In this document: one piece after another, positions 1 to 11,567 of the stretch
Layout of the letters: every line of letters begins with the position of its first letter
Position numbering within the stretch: the stretch's first letter is position 1
Source: Quillaja saponaria
Lineage: Eukaryota > Streptophyta > Magnoliopsida > Fabales > Quillajaceae
Direction: 5' to 3'
Assembly: GCA_029379385.1 (NCBI GenBank)
Contig: CM055611.1
Span: forward strand, 20,282,062-20,346,061
DNA: 64,000 nucleotides
Made by a program: the position numbers and the translations under genes
Notes under the pieces: generated by a model
Seen by the model: only the letters and a program-made list of their open reading frames with translations
What the model was told of the DNA's origin: nothing
Databases searched by the model: none

Positions 1-1780
1 TTTGTCTAGCCATTCCTTCATACATTCTTTCTCCTCCTTCTCACCCCTCCAAGTTTTCTTACCTTAATTTCTGCTTTTTTTCATCTTCTCCTTCCATTAT
101 TATCTATAAGTACACAACTTCACGGTTATTTCTAAGCTCTCTCTCTCTCCCCCATCCCCTTTTGCTTTCTTCCCTCCTTTTGTCTTTCTTGTCTCTAACA
201 CCTAAGTATTTCTATCCTTCAAAATTTTCCTCGAATCGAATTCCCTCAGAACCATACAAGGGTACGATCCATGTCACTTTTTTTTTATGAGGGTAATTTC
301 AGCATCTAGTTTAAATCTCTATAAGCTCTTTGAACATGTTTTTAAGAAATTAGTGATAATATATACCAAATCAATATTATCTAATCACGACAAGACACAT
401 AATTTAGTCAATGCACAACAATCTTACTCTAAAAAATAATTGACCTTATTTAGTACTGTGACACGTGGTGCTATCTCATTGGCTACTCTATAATAAATAA
501 TGGGGTTAACCCCATAGATAAAGATGTATTGTTTCTCACACTCATTCTCTCTTTTATAACCTTTCAGCTTACGTGTAGCATCCGAGTTTTTCTAGGTTCC
601 CAAGATCGCTCATTTCCTTATCTTGCAAGTCATATATACCCTTACAGCCCAATAGAGTACACCCCACTTAGTCAAATTTGACCTTAATAATAGAAAAGGG
701 GTTACGGGAATAAAGACACAATAATCATACTCTAAATTTGATCTTATTATAAATTTTATAGGTTTCAATCTTGTGTTTTTATCAGCGAAACTAGAAAATG
801 ATATACTTCACATTGATTTTATTTATTTATCATTAGTGCATCTAATATTAATTATATGGTTTTATTGCACGGTAGTTTCATGTAAAAATTATTTTACTTC
901 CATATAAAATATATTACACTTAGCTAAAATAAATCAAAAAAAGTAAACATAGTATAATAGAGAGTATTTCTTAGTTAATTTTCTAAGGATGCTTATTTGT
1001 TTTATGGAATGTTAATATTTTTTTCACATAATGTTAAACCTAGTTATTCTAATTATTACGAAAATGAGACGTAATTAGTGCAGCTTAATTACAACAAATG
1101 GTTGTCGTTTTCTTGTGGATAATTGAGGTTTAGTGAAAGAAGAAATGGATGGTTGTAAGACTCTACATCCCATTATCAATTCATAATAGTGTGTGTGGTT
1201 TAATTAGTTCATGATTGAGTGAAAGTCACGAATTTGATTGTTGCACAAAGACGTCATTTTAGTGGCCATCTTCTGTCCAAACATTTTCTTTTTGCTTGTT
1301 GAGGATGTAATCATAGATCTAATTGTCAGTTTGTGTAGAAATAGTAGTATCTAAGAATACCAAAACACCAATAAATAAAAAAAGAAAATTATCAAAATAC
1401 AATCATATATTTGTAAAATTAATAATAATTTAATTACTCAAAAGTAAAGTTTAAAATTATGTATTTATAATTTGACTTCAAAATTATTGATAATGTAAAA
1501 TATAAGTTGGTTTGGTAAAGAAAAATAAGTGATCTCAATTTTAACTTTAAGTTTTTTCCTTTTTTTTTGGTTTTTTACTAATATCTTCATATCATTTGGG
1601 TGTAAATATTACAGAAATTTTTTAACCACTATACTCAAACGTTCTTTACCGGAAAGGTTCGAGTCTCTTTTAGCTTCAATCCTCAAACAATTTAAATCAA
1701 GAATTAAGATTCAGTCATTCTATTTTCGGAAGTGAAAAAAAAAAAAAGGGTCAAAATTCAAATGATTGGACGAAAGAACT
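1..1780. other. Upstream intergenic region with an orphan promoter-like segment
   Basis: No supportable coding sequence. A TATAAG box at 105-110 is followed by a CT-rich leader-like stretch (about 135-235) ending near a possible splice donor around 260, which resembles a plant 5' leader on the + strand, but no open frame follows. A G-box (CACGTG) lies at 462-467. The rest is AT-rich. It could be a distal promoter or alternative first exon of the downstream MSL1 gene, or the leader of a gene lost or never completed here; the sequence does not decide. Confidence 0.4.
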
Positions 1781-2520
1781 AAATCTTCTTCTGATCGTCC
1801 GATTAGCATACCATTCCATCCTTCATGATCTAACCGTACACCTCTCACCACAGGCCCCGCGGTTGCAGAGGCTACTTTGTATATTGCTGTCTTCTTTTGC
1901 ACGAAAGTAAAAAGCTGCTGTTCACTGTTCAGTCCCCAAATTCTGAGGCTTTCTCCAAATTCATCCATTAAAGGTCAGTCTGTACTGAATTCCTTACTTG
2001 TCTAAGTTTTGTTTGCTTTCTCAGAAAACGCAGGAAAAAGGAATCCATAAAAGAAAGAAAATCGAAATTTGTTTGAAGTCCTATTCTTGTTATATATGTT
2101 ATACTGTTCATTTTCATTTTCTCTTCGCTAAAAAGAACTAGCTGTTAATTTTACTGCTCTATATTGTTAGCTTATTTGGACAATAGCTTCCACGTGGGGT
2201 TCAGAAATCAGGAGGCTATTTTGCGTTCTTTTCCTTATTATTTCGGTAATGAGAGGTCTAGGGTTTTGGTCTGAATATTTAATCGTCATTGTTGTAGCTT
2301 AGATTGGATTGTTTGTTCTAAATTCTTAGTCTTCAATTGATCGTGCTGTTGTTATTAACTTTTTCAATTATCTGAAGCTGAATCTCTGAGTGGACTTCTC
2401 TGAATGATGTATTTACATTCTAGAATTTGCAGATTGAGACGCACTTCAAAGATTTTGGAGTTGGTGGGTACCCATTGAAACAATGTATATGTAGACACTT
2501 TTATATCTTAGGTTTATACG
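1780..2520 (+). promoter_or_regulatory. Probable 5' UTR of the MSL1 gene with a leader intron
   Basis: The segment before the start codon is less AT-rich at 1780-1970. A GTCAGT donor-like site lies near 1971, and a TTTGCAG acceptor ends at 2432, followed by 88 bases to the ATG at 2521. This fits a spliced leader, common in plant genes. A CACGTG G-box sits near 2190 inside the putative intron. The exact transcription start is not visible. Confidence 0.45.
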
Positions 2521-5500
2521 ATGACTGGAGTTAGATTTTCTATGCTGAAATGTATCCGTGATTTGGTTAAGGGCTCTTCAAAAATGCAGTCATTTCAGTC
2601 ATGCAATTCTGATGTGAAGCTTGCAAGATATACTGATCATATTCCTGTAAGATCATCACATGCTTTTCTGGATCATGGGTATAGCAAGAATGAATTACAT
2701 TGTTTTGAAAACTATCAGTTTAGACCTTCGGGTTATGGATCACTTTTCAGGAGCCACTGTTACAAAGCCAACCCCATTACCTCTTTTTCGCCTACAACCT
2801 CAAGTTTGCGTTTCTGGAGTGCTGTTCCACAAATTTCAATAGGCCGCATGTTGAATTACCGGTCATATTCTTCATCATTGGGTGGCAAAGGCAATAAGAA
2901 TGGGGACACAGGAGTCCCAGCTGCTACTGGTGCAAGTGATGTGAATACTAGTGATAATGGTGTTGTTGCAACTGACTGGGTTGATAAGGTTAAAGATGTT
3001 TGGCAGAGTGCAGTAGATTCAGCAACATATACTGGGCAAAAGGTTAAAGAAACCTCTGATGAACTGACTCCTTATGTACATCAGTTTCTTGATTCTCATC
3101 CCAATCTGAAAAATGTGGTTATTCCAGCTAGTGGCACGTTGGCTGCTACTATACTAGCTTGGGTAGTGATGCCTAGGATTTTGAGGAAATTTCACACATA
3201 TGCTATACAAGGTTCTGCTGCTGTACTTCCTGAGAGCATATTTACTGAGCAAGTTCCATATGAGAAAAGTTTTTGGGGTGCCTTGGAGGATCCAGTGCGA
3301 TATCTAGTTACTTTTATGGCATTGTCACAAATGTATGTGGTATCAAGTTGGACATACACTTTTTCAAAATTCTGATTTTCATGTTTTTATTATTATTACT
3401 GTTGGGTGACAGATGACTTTGATTTCCAGTGGTGCCATGGTGGCTCCAACAACTATAGCATCACAATACCTTTCAGAGGTGTGGAGAGGTGCAGTGATCC
3501 TTTCTTTTGTGTGGTTTTTACATCGGTGGAAAACAAATGTGTTCACACGTGCGCTGTTAAGTCCAACTTCAGCTGGGCTTGATCGGGAAAAATTGCTCGC
3601 TCTAGACAAAATTTCTTCTGTTGGTCTATTTGTGATTGGTTTGATGGCTTTAGCTGAGGCATGCGGTGTAGCTGTGCAATCTATTCTGACTGTTGGTGGT
3701 ATAGGAGGTGAGTATTAACAGCAAATTGCATGCTTCCGTTTCATTGCAGCTCTATATTTGTAATAACCCCTCTAGGTCTCCTGCTCTTTTTTTTTTTGTT
3801 GACGAGGATGGGAAAATTGTTATTGCGTGCACGCTTCTTGAAAAGCAAGAAGTTCTTTTATATTGGAGAAATATTAAGTCTTCTTCCCATTGATTCCATT
3901 AGTTCCTACTCTACCTCTTCCAAGCATAGCCTTAGTATCGTTCCAAAACAGTTCTGTACAATTTTTTTATTTTTTTATAAGTATACAATTTGTGTATGAA
4001 CATGAATGTTACTTAAAATACAAGTGATCACTCTTTACTTTTTTGGCCTTAATCTTCTCAAACTTGTCAAACATCATTGCATTGTTATATTGGTTCATGA
4101 GAAATGCTTGTAACGTATAGCAATATAGTATATTCAGATGAGGAATTAGCATAGATTGGTAGAGCACAATGCTTGGTCCAGCTAAATATGCCTGTCAGAT
4201 AGTTGATGCCTACAGTATGTCGGATTAATAAGCACTAGGTTCTTATGACTGGAAAAACTGCTGAAATGGGGGTGAAAAAAAAAAAAACTAAAAGCTGATA
4301 AGGGGTATTTAAAACTCAAATGTGGAAATGGGGTGTTTTTTACAATCGGGTCTTCAAGACCCGGTTTATCCTTCACGTCACTGCTCCCCATTTATCAAAA
4401 TTTTTCCTTTTTTCCCTTTGAATGTGAGTTTTATATGATTTCAAAGGCCAATCTCTTCAGAAAATCACTCTTGCTTTTCAGCTTCTTCAACATTTGAGGC
4501 AGCTCCTCAGTCTGTAATTTCCCTTCAGTGGTCAGCTCAGCTGGATAGTCCCACATTACATCTCTGTCAGAATTCATTTTATTTCACATTTCCTGGAATT
4601 CCCATTTCCAGTTGAGCTCAATTTCGATGTCAATCAAGAAAATCTTACTGCTCAACCAAAACCCGCATTTAAATTCCATTTTCATTTGCAATTTGTAGCT
4701 CTTTTCCTCAAAATTTCTACTTCCTCTCAAAGATCTACCTCTGGGTCTTCGTTTTCGGTCAATTTGGATGCCAAAGGTTCTTGAAGATAGAGATGGATCT
4801 ATACACCCAACTTCAAGATCTCTAACATTGATTTTTGGCCATTTATAGCTGCCGAACCATGGTCCGTCATGGCCTACTCTCTATTGAGCTGGAAAGCTAG
4901 GTACTTGTTCAAGACCCAATATCCTGTGTTCAATGCGACCCTGCTAAAATACGCATCAATTGACTTAGCTGAAGAGCAAACAAAGCAAGAAATCCAGTAG
5001 GCTGAAACCTGGTCTTCAAGACCCGGTTTTTGCTGCTGACTGGACTACACACAACCACGTCCATGGCCACCAGTGGAGAGTTTGGGTCTTGAAGATCCGG
5101 TTTAAAAAAAAAAAAAAACCCATTTCCACAATTGAGTTTAAAATTTCCCCGCATAAGCTTCTAGATTTTTTTTTTTTTTTTTTTTTTCACCCTCATTCAG
5201 CAGTTTTTCCTCTTATGACACAGATCTATGTATCGATACTGCAGAAAGTACATGATAGAGTACTTTTTTCTAATGCTTGTTTTTGATCCATGCGGGAAAT
5301 TGCTCTACCCTTCCACTGTTTGTGATGTTGGCCTTGGACTTCAAATGGGGTGATCAATAAATTCATGTCTAATGTATAACACATCTATTTTTCTTTCCCA
5401 ACCAGGTAGCAGAATTACAATTTTTTCCACTTGCCCCTTTGCTTTTGACTAAGATCGTAATCATCTTTTCTGTCTGTGTAACACAGTTTGGATAGTGGAA

Positions 5501-8330
5501 TCTTCTTTCCTGATTGCATATATTGGTTAACATCTGATGAAATTTTACTTACCCTTTTCCAAGATCTCATTCCTTTTTCCTTTTTCAAAATATATCTCAG
5601 ATAGGAGTTTTCTCTGCTTTTATGCAGGAGTTGCTACTGCTTTTGCTGCAAGAGATATTCTTGGAAATGTCCTTAGTGGGTTATCCATGCAATTCTCAAA
5701 GCCCTTTTCACTTGGAGATACAATAAAAGTATGTTGACTGTGTTAGGATATATATTACCTGGAAAAAGCAAGAAAATGATAGGATATACTTAGAGTACAT
5801 TTGTGTACTCAGTCGTCCAATTTTATTGATTCCAAAAAATATTTTCGTATGTAGTTTTTTTTTTTTTTTTCAAGATGCAATTAGTGCAATCATTTATCTA
5901 AAGATGCATAACAATTATTTTCATCAACTGGACAAGTCTGCATATCATACTAACCTGTGGTTTCTCGAATGAAGCTTTCTACTACGTGCTTGATTTGAAG
6001 TGCCTTTCAGTCAGCCTTGGTATTTGGTTTAGGTGGCCAAAAAATATAGAAAAGAAGGCTATATTATATGTCAGATTCAGTTTCATACTTGCCACATCCT
6101 CTGTTGATGACATAGTATATATCCAGCAAAATTTCATGTCTCTCTCTTTTTTTTTTGGTTCATAGAATCTCACGTCTTTCGTAGAATTTTTTTGGTAGTT
6201 TCATTTTCTTCAGTCATTGAAAAGGATATTATACTTTTATATGCTAAACAACCTTTAGCCAAATTACTACCATTTTGATCTTTGGCTAATATAATCATGT
6301 TCAATATATTGTTCTGTTTCTTGTTATCTACATATTTGACACGTATATTGTTAGATAACATGCATACATATTGCATTTTGCATATTACATATATATACAT
6401 ATATATTCAAGTATGTGCCACTTGGGCATAGCTAAGGTGGTAAGGGTGGATGGGTCCTAGATTCGACTCATGTAAACCAATATATTTAATCATTTTTTCC
6501 ATACAATAATTTGTACCAATTGCAGGCTGGATCTGTAGAAGGTCAAGTGGTGGAGATGGGACTTACTACTACATCATTGCTGAATTCTGAGAAGTTCCCG
6601 GTCATAGTACCAAATTCTTTGTTTTCTAGCCAGGTTTTTTCTTTATTCTTCTTCTGTTTCTGCAACTAATGTTGAGCATTGAGCAAGCAACACTAAACAT
6701 GGGTAATCAACCATTTTGATCTTTGGCATTAATAAATTTATCTAGAACACACTGAAGTCTCACAAAATACCTTTCCATTTTGTCTATCTACCTGTCCACT
6801 TTCTGACAAAGGAAACTTTTGTTTTACATGACCACTTGTACATAATGGTGTCAGGCACGTACATGTAGCCTAATTATTGACACATTCAATGGAAGAAACT
6901 TGCCAATTCAATCACATAAGCTCCCACTCTCTCATGATAAAAGATTAAAATCTGACTTGACAAGACACTTGATTGCTCTAGAACACACAACTCTCACCAT
7001 AATTCACTCAAATTGGATGTTTCCTCAAACTGGAGACTGCTTCACTCTTCCGATTTATACAAGTCAGAGCACGGGCTCCTATTTAGGCCCATTGGGTCTG
7101 TTAACATAAACGACTTGATTTCTTCTCCATTTCAGTAGGATGGCAGCTAATTGGCTTCTTGAATGATATTCAGATAAGATTTGCAATACATTTAGCAATA
7201 ACTTTCTAGAGAAATAACTTGAGGAAATTTTAGAGAAAGGCCTCTCTAGAGGCAGTGCTAACTTTCTATATCTCTTTTCTCTAGCATGCGGCCTCACAAG
7301 CATGTGCTTGCTCATAGACACACATGCACAAGATCTAGGTTTGTATAAGATTTTAAGATTATAGTCTAGTTGTATTCTTTAGAGTCATGTATATTTTTGA
7401 TTTGATTGTGATAACAGCTTATTGCATTCATAATTTCTAGGTTATTGTGAACAAGTCGCGTGCCCAATGTCGTGCCATCATCTCCAAAATCCCTCTGCAT
7501 ATTGATGATGTAAATAAGATTCCTAAGATATCAGATGATATAAGGAACATGCTGAGATCAAATTCAAAGGTTTTCTTGGGAAAGGATGCTCCTTACTGTT
7601 TCTTGTCGCGAATTGAAAGTTCATATGCGGAATTGACTCTTGGATGCAACCTTAATCAAATGGTACCTTCATTACCAATCAAATAATTCATATCAATGTG
7701 TTCATTAAGTGTTTTTGGAAATTCTAAAATTGTATCTCTAGTAATCAAACTTGACTTGACCACCGTTTTGAAAATTGAACTGTGAAACTACTATCATTTT
7801 TTTGTGCAAGGAGGACCATGTTGGGTGGTGTTTTACTGATACCTTCACCTTAATGTTGGCTTTCTTTTAACTTCTAGCTACTAATCTACATATTGATGAA
7901 CTGATTCTAAGTGATATAGGCCAGATCTCATTTTTAAGTTCCAAACCCCTCAATTCTGCCCCACTAATGGCTGAAATCTGAAGTGGATGCCATTAGCAAG
8001 TTAAATTCACTTGATACCAAGATTTATCACATACTGAATTTATGTGCAAAGCATCTTTATATTAAAAAATAAAGCCTGAATCTGAGTGCAGCAGTTTTGG
8101 TTATCATGGGCTTTTTTGAGCATTACAATATGGAATTTGACAGTTTCCTTCCTTAACCTATTATAATCAGCCGTTATTTTTATTCATATGTCTGGACCGA
8201 TGTTTACTTTTCACAGAGCAAAGATCAATTATACTCCGCAGAACAAGACATTTTATTGCAGTCTGTTCATATAATTCAAAGGCACGGTGCATCTTTGGGA
8301 AGTACCTCACAAGATATGATCACTAGGTGA
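2521..8330 (+). CDS. MSL1: Mechanosensitive ion channel protein 1-like, mitochondrial (MscS family)
   Basis: Six coding exons: 2521-3332, 3430-3707, 5628-5728, 6526-6633, 7441-7662, 8217-8330; 544 residues. All junctions keep frame with GT..AG introns. The first 97-bp intron uses the acceptor at 3428-3429; the nearer AG at 3411-3412 would give an immediate stop. In plants MSL1 is an inner mitochondrial membrane channel that relieves membrane stress. The Ser/Arg-rich N-terminus (about residues 1-120) fits a transit peptide. Hydrophobic helices follow at about 200-220 and in the exon 2 product, then the MscS pore segment (exon 3, about 364-397, Ala/Gly-rich, ending SLGDTIK) and the cytoplasmic beta domain (VEGQVVEMGL, VPNSLFSSQ). 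A probable 5' UTR intron runs from about 1971 to 2432. Introns 2 and 3 carry transposon-derived DNA. The gene looks intact and typical of its family. Confidence 0.93.
4250..5210. mobile_element. Non-autonomous Mutator-like element (MULE) in MSL1 intron 2
   Basis: The ends are inverted repeats: GGAAAAACTGCTGAA plus TG-rich then poly-A sequence at 4251 onward, and its reverse complement ending at 5210. The inverted similarity extends through subterminal sequence (TGTGGAAATGGG and the TCTTCAAGACC block), giving arms of about 110 bp. A perfect 9-bp direct duplication, TCTTATGAC, flanks it at 4241-4249 and 5211-5219, the length made by Mutator-superfamily transposases. No transposase is encoded. 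The middle (about 4430-4960) is less AT-rich than the surrounding intron and could be captured host DNA, which I cannot identify. Confidence 0.85.
6418..6485 (+). repeat. Possible tRNA-derived SINE head in MSL1 intron 3
   Basis: TAGCTAAGGTGGT at about 6430 resembles a Pol III A box. GATTCGACTC about 30 bases later resembles a B box. This spacing is typical of tRNA-derived plant SINEs. The downstream body is AT-rich and I see no clear tail or target duplication, so this is a weak call. Confidence 0.3.
7738..7895 (+). repeat. Dispersed repeat, copy 1 (with 9220-9435)
   Basis: Shares a series of short blocks in the same order with 9220-9435, including TTGACTTGAC, GGTGGTGTTTT and TTCTCCTCAATGTTG-like sequence. 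It lies in the last MSL1 intron. Class unknown; no coding potential. Confidence 0.45.
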
Positions 8331-8642
8331 CATGGCACATGAAAAACGTCTATTTGGAGATGTGGAGGTCAGACACTTATCTTATGTACATCTTCCCACG
8401 TGACAAGTAAACTGTCCATGGAAATGAACAGAAATGCATTGAGTTGTATAATGTAGTTTTTGATTGATGCTAGTTGGTTTTATGTACTAATAGGTCAATC
8501 CACTACATGGTTTGTCTTTTGAGTTGGATGATACATCGGCATTAGATAATTAGAGGTCAAATTCTTCGGTACTCCAAGGTCAAGGGCAAGCCTGTTCGTT
8601 TTCTTTGTATGGCGGTGGTGTTTCTTTTTGTTGGGTGCTACA

Positions 8643-8925
8643 GATTATCATATAATTCTATCTTTAAGTTCTGAATGTTCTCAAATGTCATGTCTACGAT
8701 GATCTCACTACCTTCTAGCAGGATTTGAAATTCAGATGATGTATGTAATGGAAAGTCTACTAGGTCTACAAAGGTGCTAGTTTTGGGAAGTTTAGGGGGC
8801 CTCTTCTTTGAAGTAGATATGAGCTTCAGGTTTGGCTAAAGCCATTCAAAGCTGTAGAGAAGGGTATTGTGTGGCCAAAGGCAGACCATGGAAGCTTCAC
8901 TGCTTAAAGACATGTCCTGAAGCCA
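8643..8925 (-). pseudogene. UGT N-terminal relic, antisense, next to MSL1
   Basis: Read on the minus strand, this matches the first about 90 codons of the neighbouring UGT genes. It has a start-like ATG near 8923, then CTTCCATGGTCTGCCTTTGG (encoding the LPWSAFG block), an LAK-like block, and blocks matching the APF.DL..F and LLEG sequences. Frame is broken repeatedly by indels and stops, and similarity ends near 8643 where intact genes continue with QNPI.QFIA. It lies just beyond the MSL1 stop in opposite orientation, so the UGT cluster once reached this point. Non-functional as protein. Confidence 0.8.
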
Positions 8926-9219
8926 TTGTGTACAGACTCAGCAGCAGGGTGCAGCTATATTAGTGTATATCCCTGAGAAAAGCACACACAACACAATAGA
9001 CCAACAAAGAGAAAACAAAAACAGTCTTATCCAAAACAATAGAGTCTGGCATCCCTAAAATTCTATTACTTCCGAACACACCACCAAAATAACCCATCAA
9101 AGGACAAGCCCACTGACATTGGGCATTATTGTTTCTCTCGAAGCCCCTGTAAAATCATGAGAAGATCATGCACACTGTTTTCGGTGGGTCAAATGCATTT
9201 TTAGAATTTTCACAACTAT

Positions 9220-9435
9220 GTGACTAATAAATCAATTTTGACTTGACGAAAAATCGATCATGCGGAAAAATTAAACATAAAATGACTGTAAACTTGTACC
9301 ATGAGAAGTTAACTTCGAATCTACTCTTATCTTGTGCTAGGATCACCAAGTTAGGTGGTGTTTTCATGTTAGCTTCTCCTCAATGTTGACTTTTTTCTTA
9401 GTAGCTTTTAGCTAAATTAATTGATCCACATTATG
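9220..9435 (+). repeat. Dispersed repeat, copy 2 (with 7738-7895)
   Basis: Diverged partner of the repeat in the last MSL1 intron, same orientation, with extra sequence in its middle. No coding potential. The surrounding interval 8926-10110 otherwise shows nothing recognisable. Confidence 0.4.
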
Positions 9436-10114
9436 TTATATGTTTTGTTGCTTCACATGTGAAATCATTTGCATAGCATTTTGGTGTATTTATCATTAGC
9501 TAAAAGATAATAGGAGTCATACAATCATTTTTAAAAGTAAATTTAGAGAATTTAATCCTTTTACAATAAACATACAACATAATCAAAACACAAGGGAAAA
9601 ACATTATAGCAAACAAAGGTTTCACTCTAAAACAATCCTCTCTTAGTCAACGTACTCTTACAAAAATTGGCCTCACGATAAGACATCTAATAGTCTTTTG
9701 AAGAAACAAAACAATCAACTATCTACATTACATTATCATAATGTTATACAGGTTAGAACAATTATTAGTATTATTAAATACCTCATTAACCGTTTGGACA
9801 TCCATCTCCATCTCTATGTAATGTTTCTATCTAAAACAAAGTTGTACACCTTACCTGAGGAACAATTTTTCATAAAGAATATTAAGGTTGCTGAAAGATT
9901 GGGTAGGTAACGATTCATTTGGGACACGTACTTTCTGTTTTGGGGTAACAAACACACGAAAAATTTATCTCAAGAGTTGGAAAAGACAAGACCATGAGCC
10001 ATCCCAAGAATGTGATCATAAATTTTGGATCCCTAGTCCCTAATTTTAAAAAAGTTGGTTGATAGGACTCTAAATTTAACAATCACAATGGTGAACTCTT
10101 ACTTTACTTGAGTG

Positions 10115-10125
10115 TATATATATAT
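10115..10125 (+). promoter_or_regulatory. Probable TATA box of the first UGT gene
   Basis: TATATATATAT run about 36 bases upstream of the ATG at 10161. If it sets the start about 30 bases downstream, the leader would be unusually short, so transcription may start elsewhere. Confidence 0.4.
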
Positions 10126-10160
10126 TACTTAACGTGTTAGGAAATAATATACACTACACA

Positions 10161-11567
10161 ATGGGTGAAGATCTTCACGTTGTGATGCTTCCATGGTCTG
10201 CCTTTGGCCACATGATGCCATTCTTACAGCTTTCCATGGCATTAGCCAAAGCTGGAGTTCATGTCTCCTTCATTTCCACTCCTAAGAACATTCAAAGGCT
10301 CCCTAAAATTCCTCCAGGTCTTGCACCTTTCATAGACCTTATAGAATTTCCACTACAAACATCACCTGAAATTGAGCTTTTGCTAGAAGGTGGTGAGGCT
10401 ACAGTAGACTTACCATTTGAGAAGATACAGTACTTAAAGATAGCAATTGATCAAATGCAAAATCCAATCAGGCAATTCATTGCCAAGAAAAAACCAGATT
10501 GGATACTTGTTGATTTTTTTCCTCATTGGGTGGTGGACATTGCCGAAGAATTTCAGGTAAAGCTGATGTTATTTTCTGTATTCACTGCTGCTGCTATTGG
10601 ATTCTTTGGATCAGGAAATCAGTTGCTTACAGGGTGGTCATCCATAGAAAGTTTGACAGTACCACCAGAATGGTTTGGTTTTCCCTCTTTGGTGGCTTAC
10701 AAGGAGTTTGAAGCAATTACCACATATACTGGGCTCTTTACAGAAAATTGTTCTGGGATTAGTGATGTTGCAAGGCTTGCTAAGATTCTGAATTCATCCC
10801 AACTCCAAGCAGTAGCAATTCGTAGCTGTAATGAGTTTGAAGGCAATTACTTGAATATGTATGAGAGACTGATTGGGAAGCCAGTGATTCCTGTAGGCTT
10901 ATTGCCTCCAGAAATACGTGAAAGAAGAGAAATCACTGATGGATCATGGAGAAGGATCTTTGAATGGCTTGACAAGCAAAATCCTAAGTCAGTGGTGTTT
11001 GTTGGATTTGGTAGTGAGTGTAAGCTGAACAAAGATCAAGTTTATGAGATAGCTTATGGTCTAGAGCTTTCTGGGTTGCCATTTATATGGGCATTGAGGA
11101 AACCCAGTTGGGCTATTGATGAGCAAGGTTGTCTACCTATAGGATTTGTGGATCGCATATCTCAGAAAGGGATAGTGTGCATTGGATGGGCACCACAAGT
11201 GGAGATTTTGGCACACTCATCAATTGGGGGGTCCTTATTCCATAGTGGTTGGGGTTCTGTAATTGAAACTCTGCAATTTGGGCACTGCCTTGTTGTACTA
11301 CCATTTATTATTGATCAACCTCTGAATGCTAGGCTTTTGGTGGAGAAAGGTCTTGCTGTTGAGGTGAAGAGAAGTGAAGATGGAACATTTAGTGCAGATG
11401 ATATAGCCAAATCCCTTAGACAAGCAATGGTATCAGAAGAAGGACAGCAACTAAGAATCCGGGCAAGTGAAGCTGCTGCAGTTTTTGGAGACAAGAAGCT
11501 GCACCAAGTCGACTACATTACTGCATTTACTCAATTTCTCAACAAAGAAGTTGCGAAACCGAGCTAA
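10161..11567 (+). CDS. UDP-glycosyltransferase, UGT91-type (family 1 GT)
   Basis: Single uninterrupted exon, 468 residues, the usual plant family-1 UGT length. It is expected to move a sugar from a UDP-sugar to a small hydrophobic or already glycosylated acceptor in the cytosol; UGT91 members are often sugar-sugar (for example rhamnosyl) transferases, but donor and acceptor cannot be read from sequence. The catalytic-type histidine is His17 in the AFGHM motif. The PSPG donor box spans about 343-386, starting WAPQ and ending DQ. The usual HCGWNS is HSGWGS here: the Asn that normally contacts the nucleotide-sugar phosphate is Gly. The reading frame is open upstream to 10134 but has no earlier ATG, so I place the start at 10161. 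Neighbour to an oppositely oriented UGT, tail to tail. Confidence 0.95.
   Translation: MGEDLHVVMLPWSAFGHMMPFLQLSMALAKAGVHVSFISTPKNIQRLPKIPPGLAPFIDLIEFPLQTSPEIELLLEGGEATVDLPFEKIQYLKIAIDQMQNPIRQFIAKKKPDWILVDFFPHWVVDIAEEFQVKLMLFSVFTAAAIGFFGSGNQLLTGWSSIESLTVPPEWFGFPSLVAYKEFEAITTYTGLFTENCSGISDVARLAKILNSSQLQAVAIRSCNEFEGNYLNMYERLIGKPVIPVGLLPPEIRERREITDGSWRRIFEWLDKQNPKSVVFVGFGSECKLNKDQVYEIAYGLELSGLPFIWALRKPSWAIDEQGCLPIGFVDRISQKGIVCIGWAPQVEILAHSSIGGSLFHSGWGSVIETLQFGHCLVVLPFIIDQPLNARLLVEKGLAVEVKRSEDGTFSADDIAKSLRQAMVSEEGQQLRIRASEAAAVFGDKKLHQVDYITAFTQFLNKEVAKPS

Noticed and set aside
1720..1968. 82-codon open frame antisense to the MSL1 leader
   Set aside because: It mirrors the likely 5' UTR exon and has no family features.
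10134..10160. Nine extra N-terminal codons for the first UGT, and similar extensions for the others
   Set aside because: The extended frames begin at GTG or TTG codons, not ATG. The first ATG in each case gives the conserved MG.DLH or MAGDQLH start.
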